From positions 83,803 through 147,802 of the forward strand of contig NZ_BCYY01000013.1 of assembly GCF_001598435.1 (NCBI RefSeq): a DNA stretch of 64,000 bases, read 5' to 3'. The position numbers and the translations under genes are program-made. The stretch is from Sphingomonas pituitosa NBRC 102491. GTDB lineage: Bacteria > Pseudomonadota > Alphaproteobacteria > Sphingomonadales > Sphingomonadaceae. The notes under the pieces were generated by a model. That model saw only the letters and a program-made list of their open reading frames with translations. It made no database searches and had not been told where the DNA came from. Below are positions 8,149 to 16,889 of this stretch, piece by piece (the first letter of the stretch is position 1; the number at the start of each line of letters is the position of its first letter).

Positions 8149-9294
8149 TCAGTCGAGGTCGAACCCCGCGCGGACGATGGCGGCGATACGCGCGGCGGCG
8201 TGACCGTCGCCGAACGGATTGTGCGCGCGGGCCATCGCGGCATGGGCCTGGGGGTCGTCGAGCAGGCGCGCCACTTCCTCGACGATCCGGTCCGCATCGG
8301 TGCCGACCAGTCGCGCGGTGCCGGCGGTGACCCCCTCGGGCCGCTCGGTCGTCTCGCGCATCACCAGTACCGGCTTGCCGAGCGCGGGCGCTTCTTCCTG
8401 CACGCCGCCCGAATCGCTCAGCACCAGATCGGCCATGCCCAGCGCGCGGATGAAGTGCGGGTAATCGAGCGGATCGATGCGCGCGATGTTGGGCTGATCG
8501 CCGAGTGCCGCGTCCATCACCGCGACGACGTTGGGGTTGGGGTGCACCGGGAACAGGATCGCCACGTCCGGACGCGCCGCGATTCGGCGCAGCGCCTCGG
8601 CGATCGCGGCCATGCCGCCGCCGAAATTCTCGCGACGATGCGTGGTGACGAGGATGATCCGCTTGCCGGCGAAGCGCGCGGCGATCGGGTCCAGCCCGGC
8701 GGCGAGCGACGGTTCCGCCGCGATCCGCGCGCGCGTCGCCAGCAGCGCGTCGATCACCGTGTTGCCGGTGACATGGATGGTGGCCGCCGGAATATTCTCG
8801 TCGCGCAACGCATTCGCCGCCGTTTCGGTAGGCGCGAAATGCTGGTCGGCGATCGGCGCGACGATCCGGCGGTTCACCTCCTCCGGCCAGGGCTGGTAGA
8901 TGTCGCCCGAGCGCAGGCCGGCCTCGACATGGCTTACCGGGATCTTTCGGTAATAGGCCGCCAACGCACCGACCATCGCGGTGGCGGTGTCGCCCTGCAC
9001 GATCACCCGATCGGGCCGAACCGAATCCAGCGCGCCGCCGATGCCGGTGAGCAGCCGGACGGTCAGCGCGTCGAGCGACTGGCCCGGCGTCATCAGGTCG
9101 AGGTCGATGTCCGGCGCAATGCCGGCGATCGCCAGAACCTGGTCCAACAGGCCACGATGCTGCGCAGTCACGCAAGTAACGACCGCAAGGTCGGGCATGG
9201 CCTGCAATGCCCCGATCACGGGAAAGAGCTTGATGGCTTCGGGTCGTGTGCCGAAGACGACGAACAGCTTTTTGCGGGCCTGTGCCATTTTCAT
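8149..9294 (-). CDS. wecB: UDP-N-acetylglucosamine 2-epimerase (non-hydrolysing)
   Basis: The 381-residue protein has the GT-B-like two-domain fold. Its hallmarks are VFGTRPEAIKLFPVI at the N-terminus, HVEAGLRSGD, VTTHRRENFG and LSDSGGVQEEAP. It interconverts UDP-GlcNAc and UDP-ManNAc in the cytoplasm. It is the first gene of the unit wecB-wecC-phosphatase (67 bases to wecC) and diverges from galU, so the intergenic 9295-9401 must hold both promoters. Confidence 0.93.
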   Translation of the reverse strand: MKMAQARKKLFVVFGTRPEAIKLFPVIGALQAMPDLAVVTCVTAQHRGLLDQVLAIAGIAPDIDLDLMTPGQSLDALTVRLLTGIGGALDSVRPDRVIVQGDTATAMVGALAAYYRKIPVSHVEAGLRSGDIYQPWPEEVNRRIVAPIADQHFAPTETAANALRDENIPAATIHVTGNTVIDALLATRARIAAEPSLAAGLDPIAARFAGKRIILVTTHRRENFGGGMAAIAEALRRIAARPDVAILFPVHPNPNVVAVMDAALGDQPNIARIDPLDYPHFIRALGMADLVLSDSGGVQEEAPALGKPVLVMRETTERPEGVTAGTARLVGTDADRIVEEVARLLDDPQAHAAMARAHNPFGDGHAAARIAAIVRAGFDLD

Positions 9295-9401
9295 CGATTA
9301 GCGTAGTTGCCTAACCGAACCATTACGGATTCCGCGCGTTTGCCAGCCGCGCGGTATGACGTTATGCCGCACTGCACCCAAAATTTACCACGAGGGGGGT
9401 T

Positions 9402-10271
9402 ATGACGATCAAGCCGCTGCGTAAGGCCGTGTTCCCGGTTGCGGGTCTCGGCACCCGGTTCCTGCCCGCCACCAAGGCGATGCCGAAGGAGATGCTGCCG
9501 GTCGTCGACCGCCCGTTGATCCAGTACGCCGTCGACGAGGCGGTGGAAGCCGGCATCGAGCAGATGATCTTCGTCACCGGTCGCGGCAAGTCCGCGCTCG
9601 AGGACCATTTCGACATCGCCTATGAGCTGGAAGCGACGATGGCCGCACGCGGCAAGTCGCTCGAAGTGCTCGACGGCACCCGGCTGAAGCCGGGCAACAT
9701 CGCCTATGTCCGCCAGCAGGAGCCGATGGGCCTGGGCCATGCCGTATGGTGCGCCCGCGACATCGTCGGCGACGAGCCGTTCGCGGTGCTGCTGCCGGAC
9801 GACTTCATGTTCGGCCAGCCGGGGTGCCTGAAGCAGATGGTCGACGCCTATAACAAGGTGGGCGGCAATCTGATCTGCGCCGAGGAAGTGCCCGACGACC
9901 AGACGCACCGCTACGGCATCATCACGCCGGGCACGCAGGACGGCACCCTCACGCAAGTGAAGGGCCTCGTCGAAAAGCCGGCGCCGGGCACCGCGCCGTC
10001 GAACCTGTCGGTGATCGGTCGCTACATCCTGCAGCCGGAAGTGATGCGCATCCTGGAAAACCAGGGCAAGGGCGCCGGCGGCGAGATCCAGCTGACCGAC
10101 GCGATGCAGCGGATGATCGGCGACCAGGCGTTCCACGGCGTGACCTTCCAGGGCACCCGATACGACTGCGGCGACAAGGCGGGCTTCATCCAGGCCAACC
10201 TCGCCGTGGCGCTGTCGCGTCCGGACCTCGAACCGGCGGTGCGCGCCTTCGCGGAGAAGGCGCTGGGCTGA
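9402..10271 (+). CDS. galU: UTP-glucose-1-phosphate uridylyltransferase
   Basis: The 289-residue protein begins with the nucleotidyltransferase signature FPVAGLGTRFLPATKAMPKEM (quoted in part: AGLGTRFLPATKAMPKEM). It continues with QQEPMGLGHAVWCA and VLLPDDFMF, all standard for GalU. It makes UDP-glucose from UTP and glucose-1-phosphate for exopolysaccharide, LPS and glycan synthesis. A strong ribosome site (GAGGGGGG) lies six bases before the ATG. It sits among UDP-sugar genes and probably feeds them. Confidence 0.95.
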   Translation: MTIKPLRKAVFPVAGLGTRFLPATKAMPKEMLPVVDRPLIQYAVDEAVEAGIEQMIFVTGRGKSALEDHFDIAYELEATMAARGKSLEVLDGTRLKPGNIAYVRQQEPMGLGHAVWCARDIVGDEPFAVLLPDDFMFGQPGCLKQMVDAYNKVGGNLICAEEVPDDQTHRYGIITPGTQDGTLTQVKGLVEKPAPGTAPSNLSVIGRYILQPEVMRILENQGKGAGGEIQLTDAMQRMIGDQAFHGVTFQGTRYDCGDKAGFIQANLAVALSRPDLEPAVRAFAEKALG

Positions 10272-10326
10272 GCCCGTACTTGGCAAAGTTTGTCATCGTC
10301 GCCATAGTTCACCTGCGAGGTGCTCT

Positions 10327-10581
10327 ATGGCGACGATGAACGTTTCTCTGCCCGACACGATGAAGGCCTGGGTCGAGGCGCAGGCCGAAAGCGGCCGCTA
10401 CAGTAATACCAGCGACTATGTGCGGGACCTGATCCGTCGCGATCAGCGCCGCGAGCGCAAGATCGAGGCAATGCAGCAGCTGATCGACGAAGCCGAAGCC
10501 AGCGGCATCGAAACGCGCAGCGTGGCAGCGCTGCTCGATGCGGCCCGTGCGCGCGTCGGCAGCAACGATGGCGCGGTATAG
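10327..10581 (+). CDS. parD: ParD-type antitoxin (ribbon-helix-helix)
   Basis: The 84-residue protein starts with a ribbon-helix-helix DNA-binding domain (MNVSLPDTMKAWVEAQA, then GRYSNTSDYVRDLIRRDQ) and ends with an acidic toxin-wrapping tail, as in ParD/CopG antitoxins. Its stop overlaps the start of a parE-like sequence in the +2 frame, the usual arrangement for parDE. The toxin partner is broken (next entry), so this antitoxin appears to be an orphan. It may still repress its own promoter. Confidence 0.88.
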   Translation: MATMNVSLPDTMKAWVEAQAESGRYSNTSDYVRDLIRRDQRRERKIEAMQQLIDEAEASGIETRSVAALLDAARARVGSNDGAV

Positions 10582-10856
10582 GCTCAGCCGCGCGGCCGGC
10601 GCCGATCTGGTCGAACTATAACTATTTGGCGTCGAGCAGTTCGGCACCGCGCAGGCCGAGCGCTATGCTGCGGGGCTGGAAGCGTGCTTCGCGATGCTGG
10701 CGGACAATCCGCATCTCGCGGGAACGCGAGGAACTCCGGCAGCGTTTGCGCGCGTTTCGCTACAAGGCGCACCTGATTTTCTACCACGCCCAAGCCGACG
10801 GCATTCTCATCCTCCGCCTCCGACATGGCCGGGAAGACTGGTTGGCTGACGATTAA
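10568..10856 (+). pseudogene. parE: parE toxin remnant with a nonsense codon and a frameshift
   Basis: From the ATG at 10568, overlapping the parD end, the frame reads MARYRLSRAAGADLVEL and then hits TAA at 10619-10621. Past that codon the same frame continues with ParE-like FGVEQFGTAQAERYAAGLE up to NPHLA near 10710. There the match jumps to the next frame (EREELRQRLRAFRYKAHLIF, then LILRLRHGREDWL), ending at the TAA by 10856. The jump fits a loss of two bases in the codon for the expected Arg before ERE. Two independent lesions indicate a real pseudogene rather than one sequencing error. Confidence 0.85.
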
Positions 10857-10860
10857 GGCC

Positions 10861-12207
10861 TCAGGCGCGGGCGATGTTGTCGCCCGTCACGCCTGCCTTG
10901 CCGCAGGCATTGCGGGTGTCGATCACCAGCTTGGCGGAAGCCACCAGCGCGGCATAGTCGACCGCGTCGTGGTCGGTGGCGATCAGCACCGCGTCATACC
11001 CGGCGATCGCCGCCTCGTCCCATGCCACGCCGTGCCGGTAGTTGAGCGTCGGATGCTCGCGCGTGCCGTTGATCTGGGCGACATGGGGATCGTGGAAATC
11101 GGCCGTGGCGCCGCGCGCCTCGATCAGCTCCATCAGGCGGAGCGACGGGCTCTCGCGAATGTCGTCGACATTCTTCTTGTAGGCCACCCCCAGCACCAGG
11201 ATGCGCGCGCCGCGCAGGCCCCGGCCGAAGCGCGCGTCGAGCGTGTCCGCCAGCACGCGGATCACGTGCTGCGGCATGTCGGCGTTGATCTGGCCGGCGA
11301 GCTCGATGAAGCGGGTGTGCTGGTTATACTCGCGCGCCTTCCAGGTGAGGTAAAAGGGGTCGATCGGGATGCAGTGCCCGCCCAGGCCCGGGCCGGGATA
11401 GAAGGGCATGAAGCCGAACGGCTTGGACTTTGCCGCCTCGATCACTTCCCACACGTCGATGTCCATCGCAGTGAAGATCAGCTTCAGCTCGTTGACCAGC
11501 GCGATGTTGACCGCGCGGAACACATTCTCGGTGATCTTCACCGCCTCGGCGGTCGCGGCGGACGAGACCTGGATGACCTGGGGCACGATGTGGCGGTAGA
11601 GCGCCATGGCCAGCCCCGCCGAGGCCGGATCGTCGGCGCCGACGACCTTGGGGATCTTGGTGGTCGAGAAGGTCGGGTTGCCCGGGTCCTCGCGCTCGGG
11701 CGAGTAGGCCAGGAAAAAGTCCTTGCCGGCGATCAGGCCGGCTTCCTCGAGGATCGGCTGCATCACCTCGCGGGTGGTGCCGGGATAGGTGGTCGATTCG
11801 AGGATCACCAGCTGGCCCTTGCGCAGCGTGTGCGCGATCGCGCGGGTGGTGTGCTCGACATATTTCAGGTCGGGTTCGAGATGGCGGGTGAGCGGCGTCG
11901 GCACGCAGATCAGCAGCACGTCCGCTTCGCCCAGCCGGTCCAGGTCGGCGGTGGCGGCGATACGCTGCGCGGCGACGAGCGGGGCGATGCGGTCACCAGG
12001 GATGTGCTTGATGTAGCTTTCGCCCCGGTTGAGCGCGACGACCTTCTCGGGATCGAGGTCGAAGCCGAGCACCGAGCAACCGGCCTCGCCGAAGGCAACG
12101 GCCAGCGGCAGGCCGACATAGCCCATGCCGATCACGCCGATCGTCGCCGCGCGCGTTTCGATGCGGGTCTGCAGCTTCAGTCCGTGCGCCGGCCATTCGA
12201 AGGTCAT
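10861..12207 (-). CDS. UDP-N-acetyl-hexosamine 6-dehydrogenase (WbpA/TviB-like)
   Basis: This is a 448-residue nucleotide-sugar dehydrogenase with the N-terminal NAD-binding motif IGVIGMGYVGLPLAVAF and the catalytic Cys in PGPGLGGHCIPIDPFY. ESTTYPGTTREVM and AYSPEREDPGN resemble WbpA/TviB, which oxidise UDP-GlcNAc or UDP-GalNAc to the uronic acid. It is clearly a different branch from wecC 3 kb away. It is followed by a UDP-glucuronate-epimerase-like gene (upstream on the same strand), which suggests a two-step route to a hexuronic-acid precursor of capsule or O-chain. Confidence 0.87.
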   Translation of the reverse strand: MTFEWPAHGLKLQTRIETRAATIGVIGMGYVGLPLAVAFGEAGCSVLGFDLDPEKVVALNRGESYIKHIPGDRIAPLVAAQRIAATADLDRLGEADVLLICVPTPLTRHLEPDLKYVEHTTRAIAHTLRKGQLVILESTTYPGTTREVMQPILEEAGLIAGKDFFLAYSPEREDPGNPTFSTTKIPKVVGADDPASAGLAMALYRHIVPQVIQVSSAATAEAVKITENVFRAVNIALVNELKLIFTAMDIDVWEVIEAAKSKPFGFMPFYPGPGLGGHCIPIDPFYLTWKAREYNQHTRFIELAGQINADMPQHVIRVLADTLDARFGRGLRGARILVLGVAYKKNVDDIRESPSLRLMELIEARGATADFHDPHVAQINGTREHPTLNYRHGVAWDEAAIAGYDAVLIATDHDAVDYAALVASAKLVIDTRNACGKAGVTGDNIARA

Positions 12208-12253
12208 CTTGTCCGCTCCGTTCAGGAGCAGCTGCCATGCACCAGCGCCGGTT

Positions 12254-13276
12254 TCAGCTTCGATAATGTTCCAGATACCAGCGCACGAACGCCGCCACGC
12301 CCTCTTCCGGGGTGGTGGAAGGCGCGTAGCCGGTGAGGCGGCGGAGCAGCTCCGAGGAGGCTTCGGTAGCCGGCACGTCGCCGGCCTGCATCGGCAGGAA
12401 GTTCTTCGTGGCCGTGCGGCCCAGCGCCTTCTCCGCCGCGGCGATATAGTCCATCAGCGGCGTCGGGCGGCCGGCGCCGATGTTGACGATGCGGAACGGC
12501 GCCACGGGCGAGAGGCTGTCGCCTTCCACCGGCACGTCGCCCGGCACGGCGTCGACCAGGCGCACGATCGATTCGGCGAGATCGTCGATGAAGGTGAAGT
12601 CCCGCACCATGTCGCCGTTGTTGTAGACGTCGATCGGCTCGCCCGCGAGGATGGCGCGGGTGAACTTGAACAGCGCCATGTCCGGCCGCCCCCACGGCCC
12701 ATAGACCGTGAAGAAGCGGAAGAAGGTCATCGGCGTGCGGAACAGGTGCGCATAGCTGTGGCCCATCAGCTCGGTCGCGCCCTTGGTGGCGGCGTACAGG
12801 CTCATCGGCGTGGCGGTGCGCTGGGTTTCACCGAACGGCATGTCGGTATTGGCGCCGTAGACCGAGCTGGTCGAGGCGGCGAGGAAATGGCGGACCGGAT
12901 GATGCCGCGCGAGCTCGATCAGGTTGAACGTGCCGACGATGTTGGCGCCAACATAGCTGGCGGGCTGCTCGATGCTGAACCGCACACCCGCCTGCGCGGC
13001 GAGGTGGATCACCACGTCGGGCTTGAACGCGGCCCAGGCGGCGGCGAGCGCGGGTTGATCCTCGATCGACAGGCGCGCCACCCGGAAATTGGGGTGGTTC
13101 GACAGCATGTCGTTGCGCGCTTCCTTCAGCGCGACGTCATAGTAATCCGAGAAATTGTCGATGCCGAGCACCGTCGCGCCCGCCTGCAGCAGGCGGCTGG
13201 CGGTGTGGAAGCCGATGAACCCGGCCGATCCGGTGACGAGCACGCGCGGGGGCTTGGCGGTCGGGTCGGTCATCAT
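12254..13276 (-). CDS. NAD-dependent sugar epimerase, UDP-glucuronate 4-epimerase-like
   Basis: The 340-residue protein is an extended short-chain dehydrogenase. It has the Rossmann motif VTGSAGFIGFHTASRLL, the catalytic triad region (Ser in ASTSSVYGA and the YxxxK in SLYAATKGA), and FRFFTVYGPWGRPDMALF, which is characteristic of the UDP-glucuronate/galacturonate 4-epimerase group. Genes of this kind interconvert UDP-GlcA and UDP-GalA. It precedes the UDP-sugar dehydrogenase on the minus strand with a 46-base gap and is probably co-transcribed. Confidence 0.87.
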   Translation of the reverse strand: MMTDPTAKPPRVLVTGSAGFIGFHTASRLLQAGATVLGIDNFSDYYDVALKEARNDMLSNHPNFRVARLSIEDQPALAAAWAAFKPDVVIHLAAQAGVRFSIEQPASYVGANIVGTFNLIELARHHPVRHFLAASTSSVYGANTDMPFGETQRTATPMSLYAATKGATELMGHSYAHLFRTPMTFFRFFTVYGPWGRPDMALFKFTRAILAGEPIDVYNNGDMVRDFTFIDDLAESIVRLVDAVPGDVPVEGDSLSPVAPFRIVNIGAGRPTPLMDYIAAAEKALGRTATKNFLPMQAGDVPATEASSELLRRLTGYAPSTTPEEGVAAFVRWYLEHYRS

Positions 13277-13321
13277 GGCTCCTGTAGCTGCGGCTTCGGC
13301 GCCGTTGGTAGCCCCTTCTCC

Positions 13322-14086
13322 TTACCGGAGCGTTCCCGTGCCGCAAGCCGGGCAACCCGGATCCTTGGGCAGCTGGAGCGTGCGGAAGCGCAACGCCAGC
13401 GCATCGACCAGCAACAGCTTGCCGGCCGTATCGTCGCCGAAAGGCGTGATGGCGCGAATCACTTCCAGCGCCGCAAGACTGCCGAGGATGCCGGTCAGCG
13501 CGCCGAGCACGCCCTGTTCGGAACAGCTCACGCCTTCACGCTCGGGGTCGTGGCCGACGAAGCAGCGGTAGCAGGGCTTGTCCGCCTCCCAGCCGCGGAA
13601 GGTGCCGAGCTGGCCCTCGAACTCCGCGACGGCGGAGGAGACGAGCGGCACGCGGGCGGCGAGGGCGGCGTCGGCGACGGCGAGGCGGGTTGCGAAATTG
13701 TCCGTGCCGTCGAGGACGACGTCGTGCCCGGCGATCAGCGCGGGGGCGTCCTGCGCGGACAGGCGACGCGGCTCGACGCGCACGGCAACGTTGGGATTGA
13801 TCGCCGCGACCCGTGCGGCGGCAGCTTGCGCCTTGCCGGCGCCGATGTCGGCGGTGGCGAACAGCACCTGGCGCTGCAGGTTGGAGCGATCCACGAGGTC
13901 ATCATCGACGATGGTCATCCCGCCGACCCCGGCCGCTGCAAGATACTGGATCGCCGGTGCGCCGATGCCGCCCGCGCCGATCACCAGGACCTGCGCTGCC
14001 TTCAGCCTTGCCTGGCCCGCACCGCCGATTTCACGCAGGATGATGTGGCGCGCGTAGCGTTCCAGCTCCTCGTCGGAGAGGGTCAT
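13322..14086 (-). CDS. MoeB/ThiF/HesA-type adenylyltransferase
   Basis: The 254-residue protein starts [20 protein letters not shown], the usual beginning of MoeB-like proteins. It has the ATP-binding loop VLVIGAGGIGAPAIQYLAAAG (quoted in part: IGAGGIGAPA), the conserved NLQRQVLF, and a zinc site formed by PCYRCF and CPACG near the C-terminus. It should adenylate the C-terminal Gly of a ubiquitin-like sulphur carrier (MoaD or ThiS). No carrier gene is nearby, so molybdopterin and thiamine roles cannot be separated. The start overlaps the stop of the preceding gene by ATGA. Confidence 0.88.
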   Translation of the reverse strand: MTLSDEELERYARHIILREIGGAGQARLKAAQVLVIGAGGIGAPAIQYLAAAGVGGMTIVDDDLVDRSNLQRQVLFATADIGAGKAQAAAARVAAINPNVAVRVEPRRLSAQDAPALIAGHDVVLDGTDNFATRLAVADAALAARVPLVSSAVAEFEGQLGTFRGWEADKPCYRCFVGHDPEREGVSCSEQGVLGALTGILGSLAALEVIRAITPFGDDTAGKLLLVDALALRFRTLQLPKDPGCPACGTGTLR

Positions 14087-14460
14087 TTCGGCCAGGTGAA
14101 GGTAACGCTCGCGCGGTACCATTGATCGGCGCTGGCCATGCGCGGCAACAGGTTGCCGCGCGCGGCGCTCGCGACCATGGCTGCGGCATATTGCTCCACC
14201 GTCGGGCACTGGATGGCGCGTGGTACGGTCGTGCGGATAGTGTCCTGCGCGTCCACCAGAACGGCGACGTCGACGGTGAGCGTCAGGCCCGCACCGATCG
14301 CCAGCGGGCATTTGCGCGCCGTGACTTCCTGGGCCACGAAGGCGAGCATGTCCGGCGTGATCTGCGGCTCGGCCCGAAAGGGGAGGGGCGCGAGCGACGG
14401 CCAGTCAATCCGCGGGGGCGTTGCCTGCAGGGCGATCGCAAGGGCGATGGCGGTGATCAT
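14083..14460 (-). CDS. Small secreted protein of unknown function
   Basis: This 125-residue protein starts with a short hydrophobic segment ([16 protein letters not shown]) that looks like a signal peptide. I do not recognise a domain. Two Cys (in ARKCPL and AIQCPT) could form a disulphide, and a TonB-C-like pattern ([14 protein letters not shown]) suggests a small beta-rich periplasmic fold. It overlaps dut upstream and the moeB-like gene downstream by four bases each, so it is translationally coupled to both. Confidence 0.7.
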   Translation of the reverse strand: MITAIALAIALQATPPRIDWPSLAPLPFRAEPQITPDMLAFVAQEVTARKCPLAIGAGLTLTVDVAVLVDAQDTIRTTVPRAIQCPTVEQYAAAMVASAARGNLLPRMASADQWYRASVTFTWPK

Positions 14461-14903
14461 TGCCCGGTCGAGCCGAAGCCGCCGGCTCCCCTTGCGGTCG
14501 CGTCGAGGGTGGCGACCTCGTCGAGATCGGCGCGCTGCACCGGGGCCGGTACCAGCTGCGCGATGCGATCACCGCGGGCGACGGGAAAGTCCTCGCTGCC
14601 AAGATTGGCGAGGATCACCTTGATTTCGCCGCGATAATCGCTGTCGATGGTGCCCGGGGTGTTGAGGCAGGTGATGCCGTGCTTGAGCGCCAGTCCGGAG
14701 CGCGGGCGGACCTGCACCTCATAGCCGGCCGGGATCGCCATCGCGAAGCCGGTGGCGACGGCGTGGCGCGCCCCCGGCGCGAGGGTCAGGTCCTCCGCGG
14801 CAACCACGTCCATGCCGGCGGCGCCGTCGGTGGCATAGCGGGGAAGGGGGAGGTGCTCACCATGGGGCAGGCGTTGGATCGCGATGCGGATCGGCGGCAG
14901 CAA
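14457..14903 (-). CDS. dut: dUTP diphosphatase
   Basis: The 148-residue protein contains all five trimeric dUTPase motifs in order: [38 protein letters not shown] and the C-terminal [10 protein letters not shown]. It hydrolyses dUTP to dUMP and pyrophosphate, keeping uracil out of DNA and feeding dTMP synthesis. It lies downstream of coaBC in the same direction, as in many proteobacteria. The ATGA overlap with the next small gene is visible at its stop. Confidence 0.97.
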   Translation of the reverse strand: MLPPIRIAIQRLPHGEHLPLPRYATDGAAGMDVVAAEDLTLAPGARHAVATGFAMAIPAGYEVQVRPRSGLALKHGITCLNTPGTIDSDYRGEIKVILANLGSEDFPVARGDRIAQLVPAPVQRADLDEVATLDATARGAGGFGSTGQ

Positions 14904-14905
14904 GG

Positions 14906-15727
14906 TCAGCCTTTCGTGGGAAGCGCCGCGGCCAGCCGGGTGGTGGCCGCCAACACTTCAGAATCGTTGAGCAAATCATGTCCCCGTCCGGGGACGATGC
15001 GCAGATCGGTAGCGATGCCGCGAAGTGCAAGGGCCTCGGCATAGGCACGCGACAGGGCCGGCGGCGTGATCTTGTCGTTCAGGCCGACCAGCACCGCCGC
15101 GCGCAGGCCGGGCATCACCCCGCCAGCAGTCTTGAGCGGATCGAGGCTGGCGACCGGCGTCGCCCACGCGGCGCCGTGCCGCTGTTTCTGCATGCCCTTG
15201 CGCCATTCGGGCAGCGCACAGGGACACCCGACCAGCACCATCGCATCGAGCAGATCGGGGCGGATGCCGGCGATGTCGGCCGCGATCGCCGCGCCGCCCG
15301 AATCGCCGACCAGGATCAGCCGCGCACCGGCGAAGCGGCGGCGCAGGATGCCGATGGACTCGGCGACGGCGTCGATATGCTGTTGCGTATAGTCGTCGCC
15401 GAAACCCATCCCTGCCTGGCCCGGCGAGCGGTTGCCCGCCATGTCGCCATAGCCCGGGCGCAGCAGCGCAACGGCGGCGCTGTTCGGAATGGCCTGGGTG
15501 ACGCTCTCCGCAAAGCGGTAATGATCGCTTCGCGCCTCCGGGCTGCCGTCGCCGTGCAGCACCACGACGAGCGTCCGCACCGTGTCCGGCGCCGTTGCGC
15601 CGAAGTTGCGTGCGTGGAGGTTGAGCGCGGGCTCCACCTTGGCGGCGGTATGCACGGTCGCAACGGGCGTGGTGCAGCCGGCGACCAGGGCGAGCCCGGC
15701 AAGCGCGGGCAGTATCCTAGAGCGCAT
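14906..15727 (-). CDS. Alpha/beta-hydrolase lipoprotein
   Basis: The start at 15727 gives 273 residues, beginning with a lipoprotein signal ([20 protein letters not shown], lipobox VAGC). The fold is an alpha/beta hydrolase: VVVLHGDGS for the oxyanion strand, the nucleophile Ser in [11 protein letters not shown], Asp in [12 protein letters not shown] and His in VPGRGHDLL. The substrate is unknown. The start lies inside the last 11 bases of coaBC, so the two genes are coupled. A longer frame upstream has no support. Confidence 0.82.
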   Translation of the reverse strand: MRSRILPALAGLALVAGCTTPVATVHTAAKVEPALNLHARNFGATAPDTVRTLVVVLHGDGSPEARSDHYRFAESVTQAIPNSAAVALLRPGYGDMAGNRSPGQAGMGFGDDYTQQHIDAVAESIGILRRRFAGARLILVGDSGGAAIAADIAGIRPDLLDAMVLVGCPCALPEWRKGMQKQRHGAAWATPVASLDPLKTAGGVMPGLRAAVLVGLNDKITPPALSRAYAEALALRGIATDLRIVPGRGHDLLNDSEVLAATTRLAAALPTKG

Positions 15728-16889
15728 CGGCGATCCGCTCGGCCAGGCGGCGGGCGACGTCGGCCTTGGACGCGCGCTCCCAGGAATCGACGCCTTCGAC
15801 AGTGACGAGATGGACGGCATTGGCTTCACCCCCCATCACATCGCCGGAAACATCGTTGGCGACAATCCAGTCCGCGTTCTTGCGCGTGCGTTTCGCGACG
15901 GCATGTTCGATCACTCGTTCGGTTTCCGCCGCGAAGCCCACCACGAGCTGCGGCCGACGCGCGTCCTGCGCCAGGCCGGCGAGGATATCAGGATTCTGTG
16001 ACAGGTGCAGCAGCGGCGCGGAATCGCCCTTCTTCAGCTTCTGGGACGCTGGCTCGACGTGCCAGTCGGCGACCGCGGCGACCATCACCGCGGCGTCGGC
16101 GGGAAGGGCGGCATCGACCGCGGCGGCCATCTCCCGCGCGGTTTCGACATCGACGCGGGTGACCCCGGGCGGCGTCGGCAGCGTCACGGGCCCGGCGACG
16201 AGCGTGACGCGCGCCCCAAGTGCCGCAAGCGCTCCGGCGATGGCGAAGCCCTGCTTCCCCGACGAACGATTGGCGATGTAGCGCACGGGATCGATCGGCT
16301 CGTGCGTGGGGCCGGCAGTGACGAGGATGTGCCTGCCGGCGAGCCGCGCCTCGGCGGGGGCGAGCGCCTGCTGGATGGCGGCGAGAATCGCCGCGGGCTC
16401 GGGCAGGCGGCCGGGGCCATATTCACCACACGCCATCGGCCCCTCGTCGGGCTCCAGCACGGTCACCCTGTCGGCGCGCAGTTGCGCCACGTTGCGGCGG
16501 GTGGCGGCATGGCTCCACATCCGCACGTTCATCGCGGGCGCGGCCAGCACCGGCTTGTCGGTGGCGAGCAGCAGCGTGGTCGCCAGATCGCTGGCGATGC
16601 CCCCGGCCATGCGGGCGAGCAGGTCGGCGGTGGCGGGCGCGACGACGACCAGATCGGCCTGGCGGCTGAGCTGGATATGGCCCATCTCCGCTTCGTCCTT
16701 CAGATCCCACAAGGTGGTATACACCTGGTTTTCGGACAGCGCCGCCAGCGTCATCGGCGTCACGAAATGCTGGCCGCCTTCCGTCAGCACGCAGGTAACG
16801 CCGATTCCGGCCTTGCGGCAGAGGCGGACGAGTTCGCACGCCTTGTAGGCAGCGATGCCCCCGCCGACGATGAGCAGGATGCGTTTCAT
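15717..16889 (-). CDS. coaBC: Bifunctional phosphopantothenoylcysteine decarboxylase / phosphopantothenate-cysteine ligase
   Basis: The 390-residue protein has the N-terminal CoaC flavoprotein domain (LLIVGGGIAAYKACEL, PAMNVRMW, active-site region MACGEYGPGRLPEP) and the C-terminal CoaB domain (ILVTAGPTHEPIDPVRYIAN, RSSGKQG). It carries out two consecutive steps of coenzyme A synthesis from 4'-phosphopantothenate. Its ATG overlaps the stop of the upstream membrane-protein gene (ATGA) and its end overlaps the hydrolase gene, so it sits inside a tightly packed operon. Confidence 0.95.
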   Translation of the reverse strand: MKRILLIVGGGIAAYKACELVRLCRKAGIGVTCVLTEGGQHFVTPMTLAALSENQVYTTLWDLKDEAEMGHIQLSRQADLVVVAPATADLLARMAGGIASDLATTLLLATDKPVLAAPAMNVRMWSHAATRRNVAQLRADRVTVLEPDEGPMACGEYGPGRLPEPAAILAAIQQALAPAEARLAGRHILVTAGPTHEPIDPVRYIANRSSGKQGFAIAGALAALGARVTLVAGPVTLPTPPGVTRVDVETAREMAAAVDAALPADAAVMVAAVADWHVEPASQKLKKGDSAPLLHLSQNPDILAGLAQDARRPQLVVGFAAETERVIEHAVAKRTRKNADWIVANDVSGDVMGGEANAVHLVTVEGVDSWERASKADVARRLAERIADAL

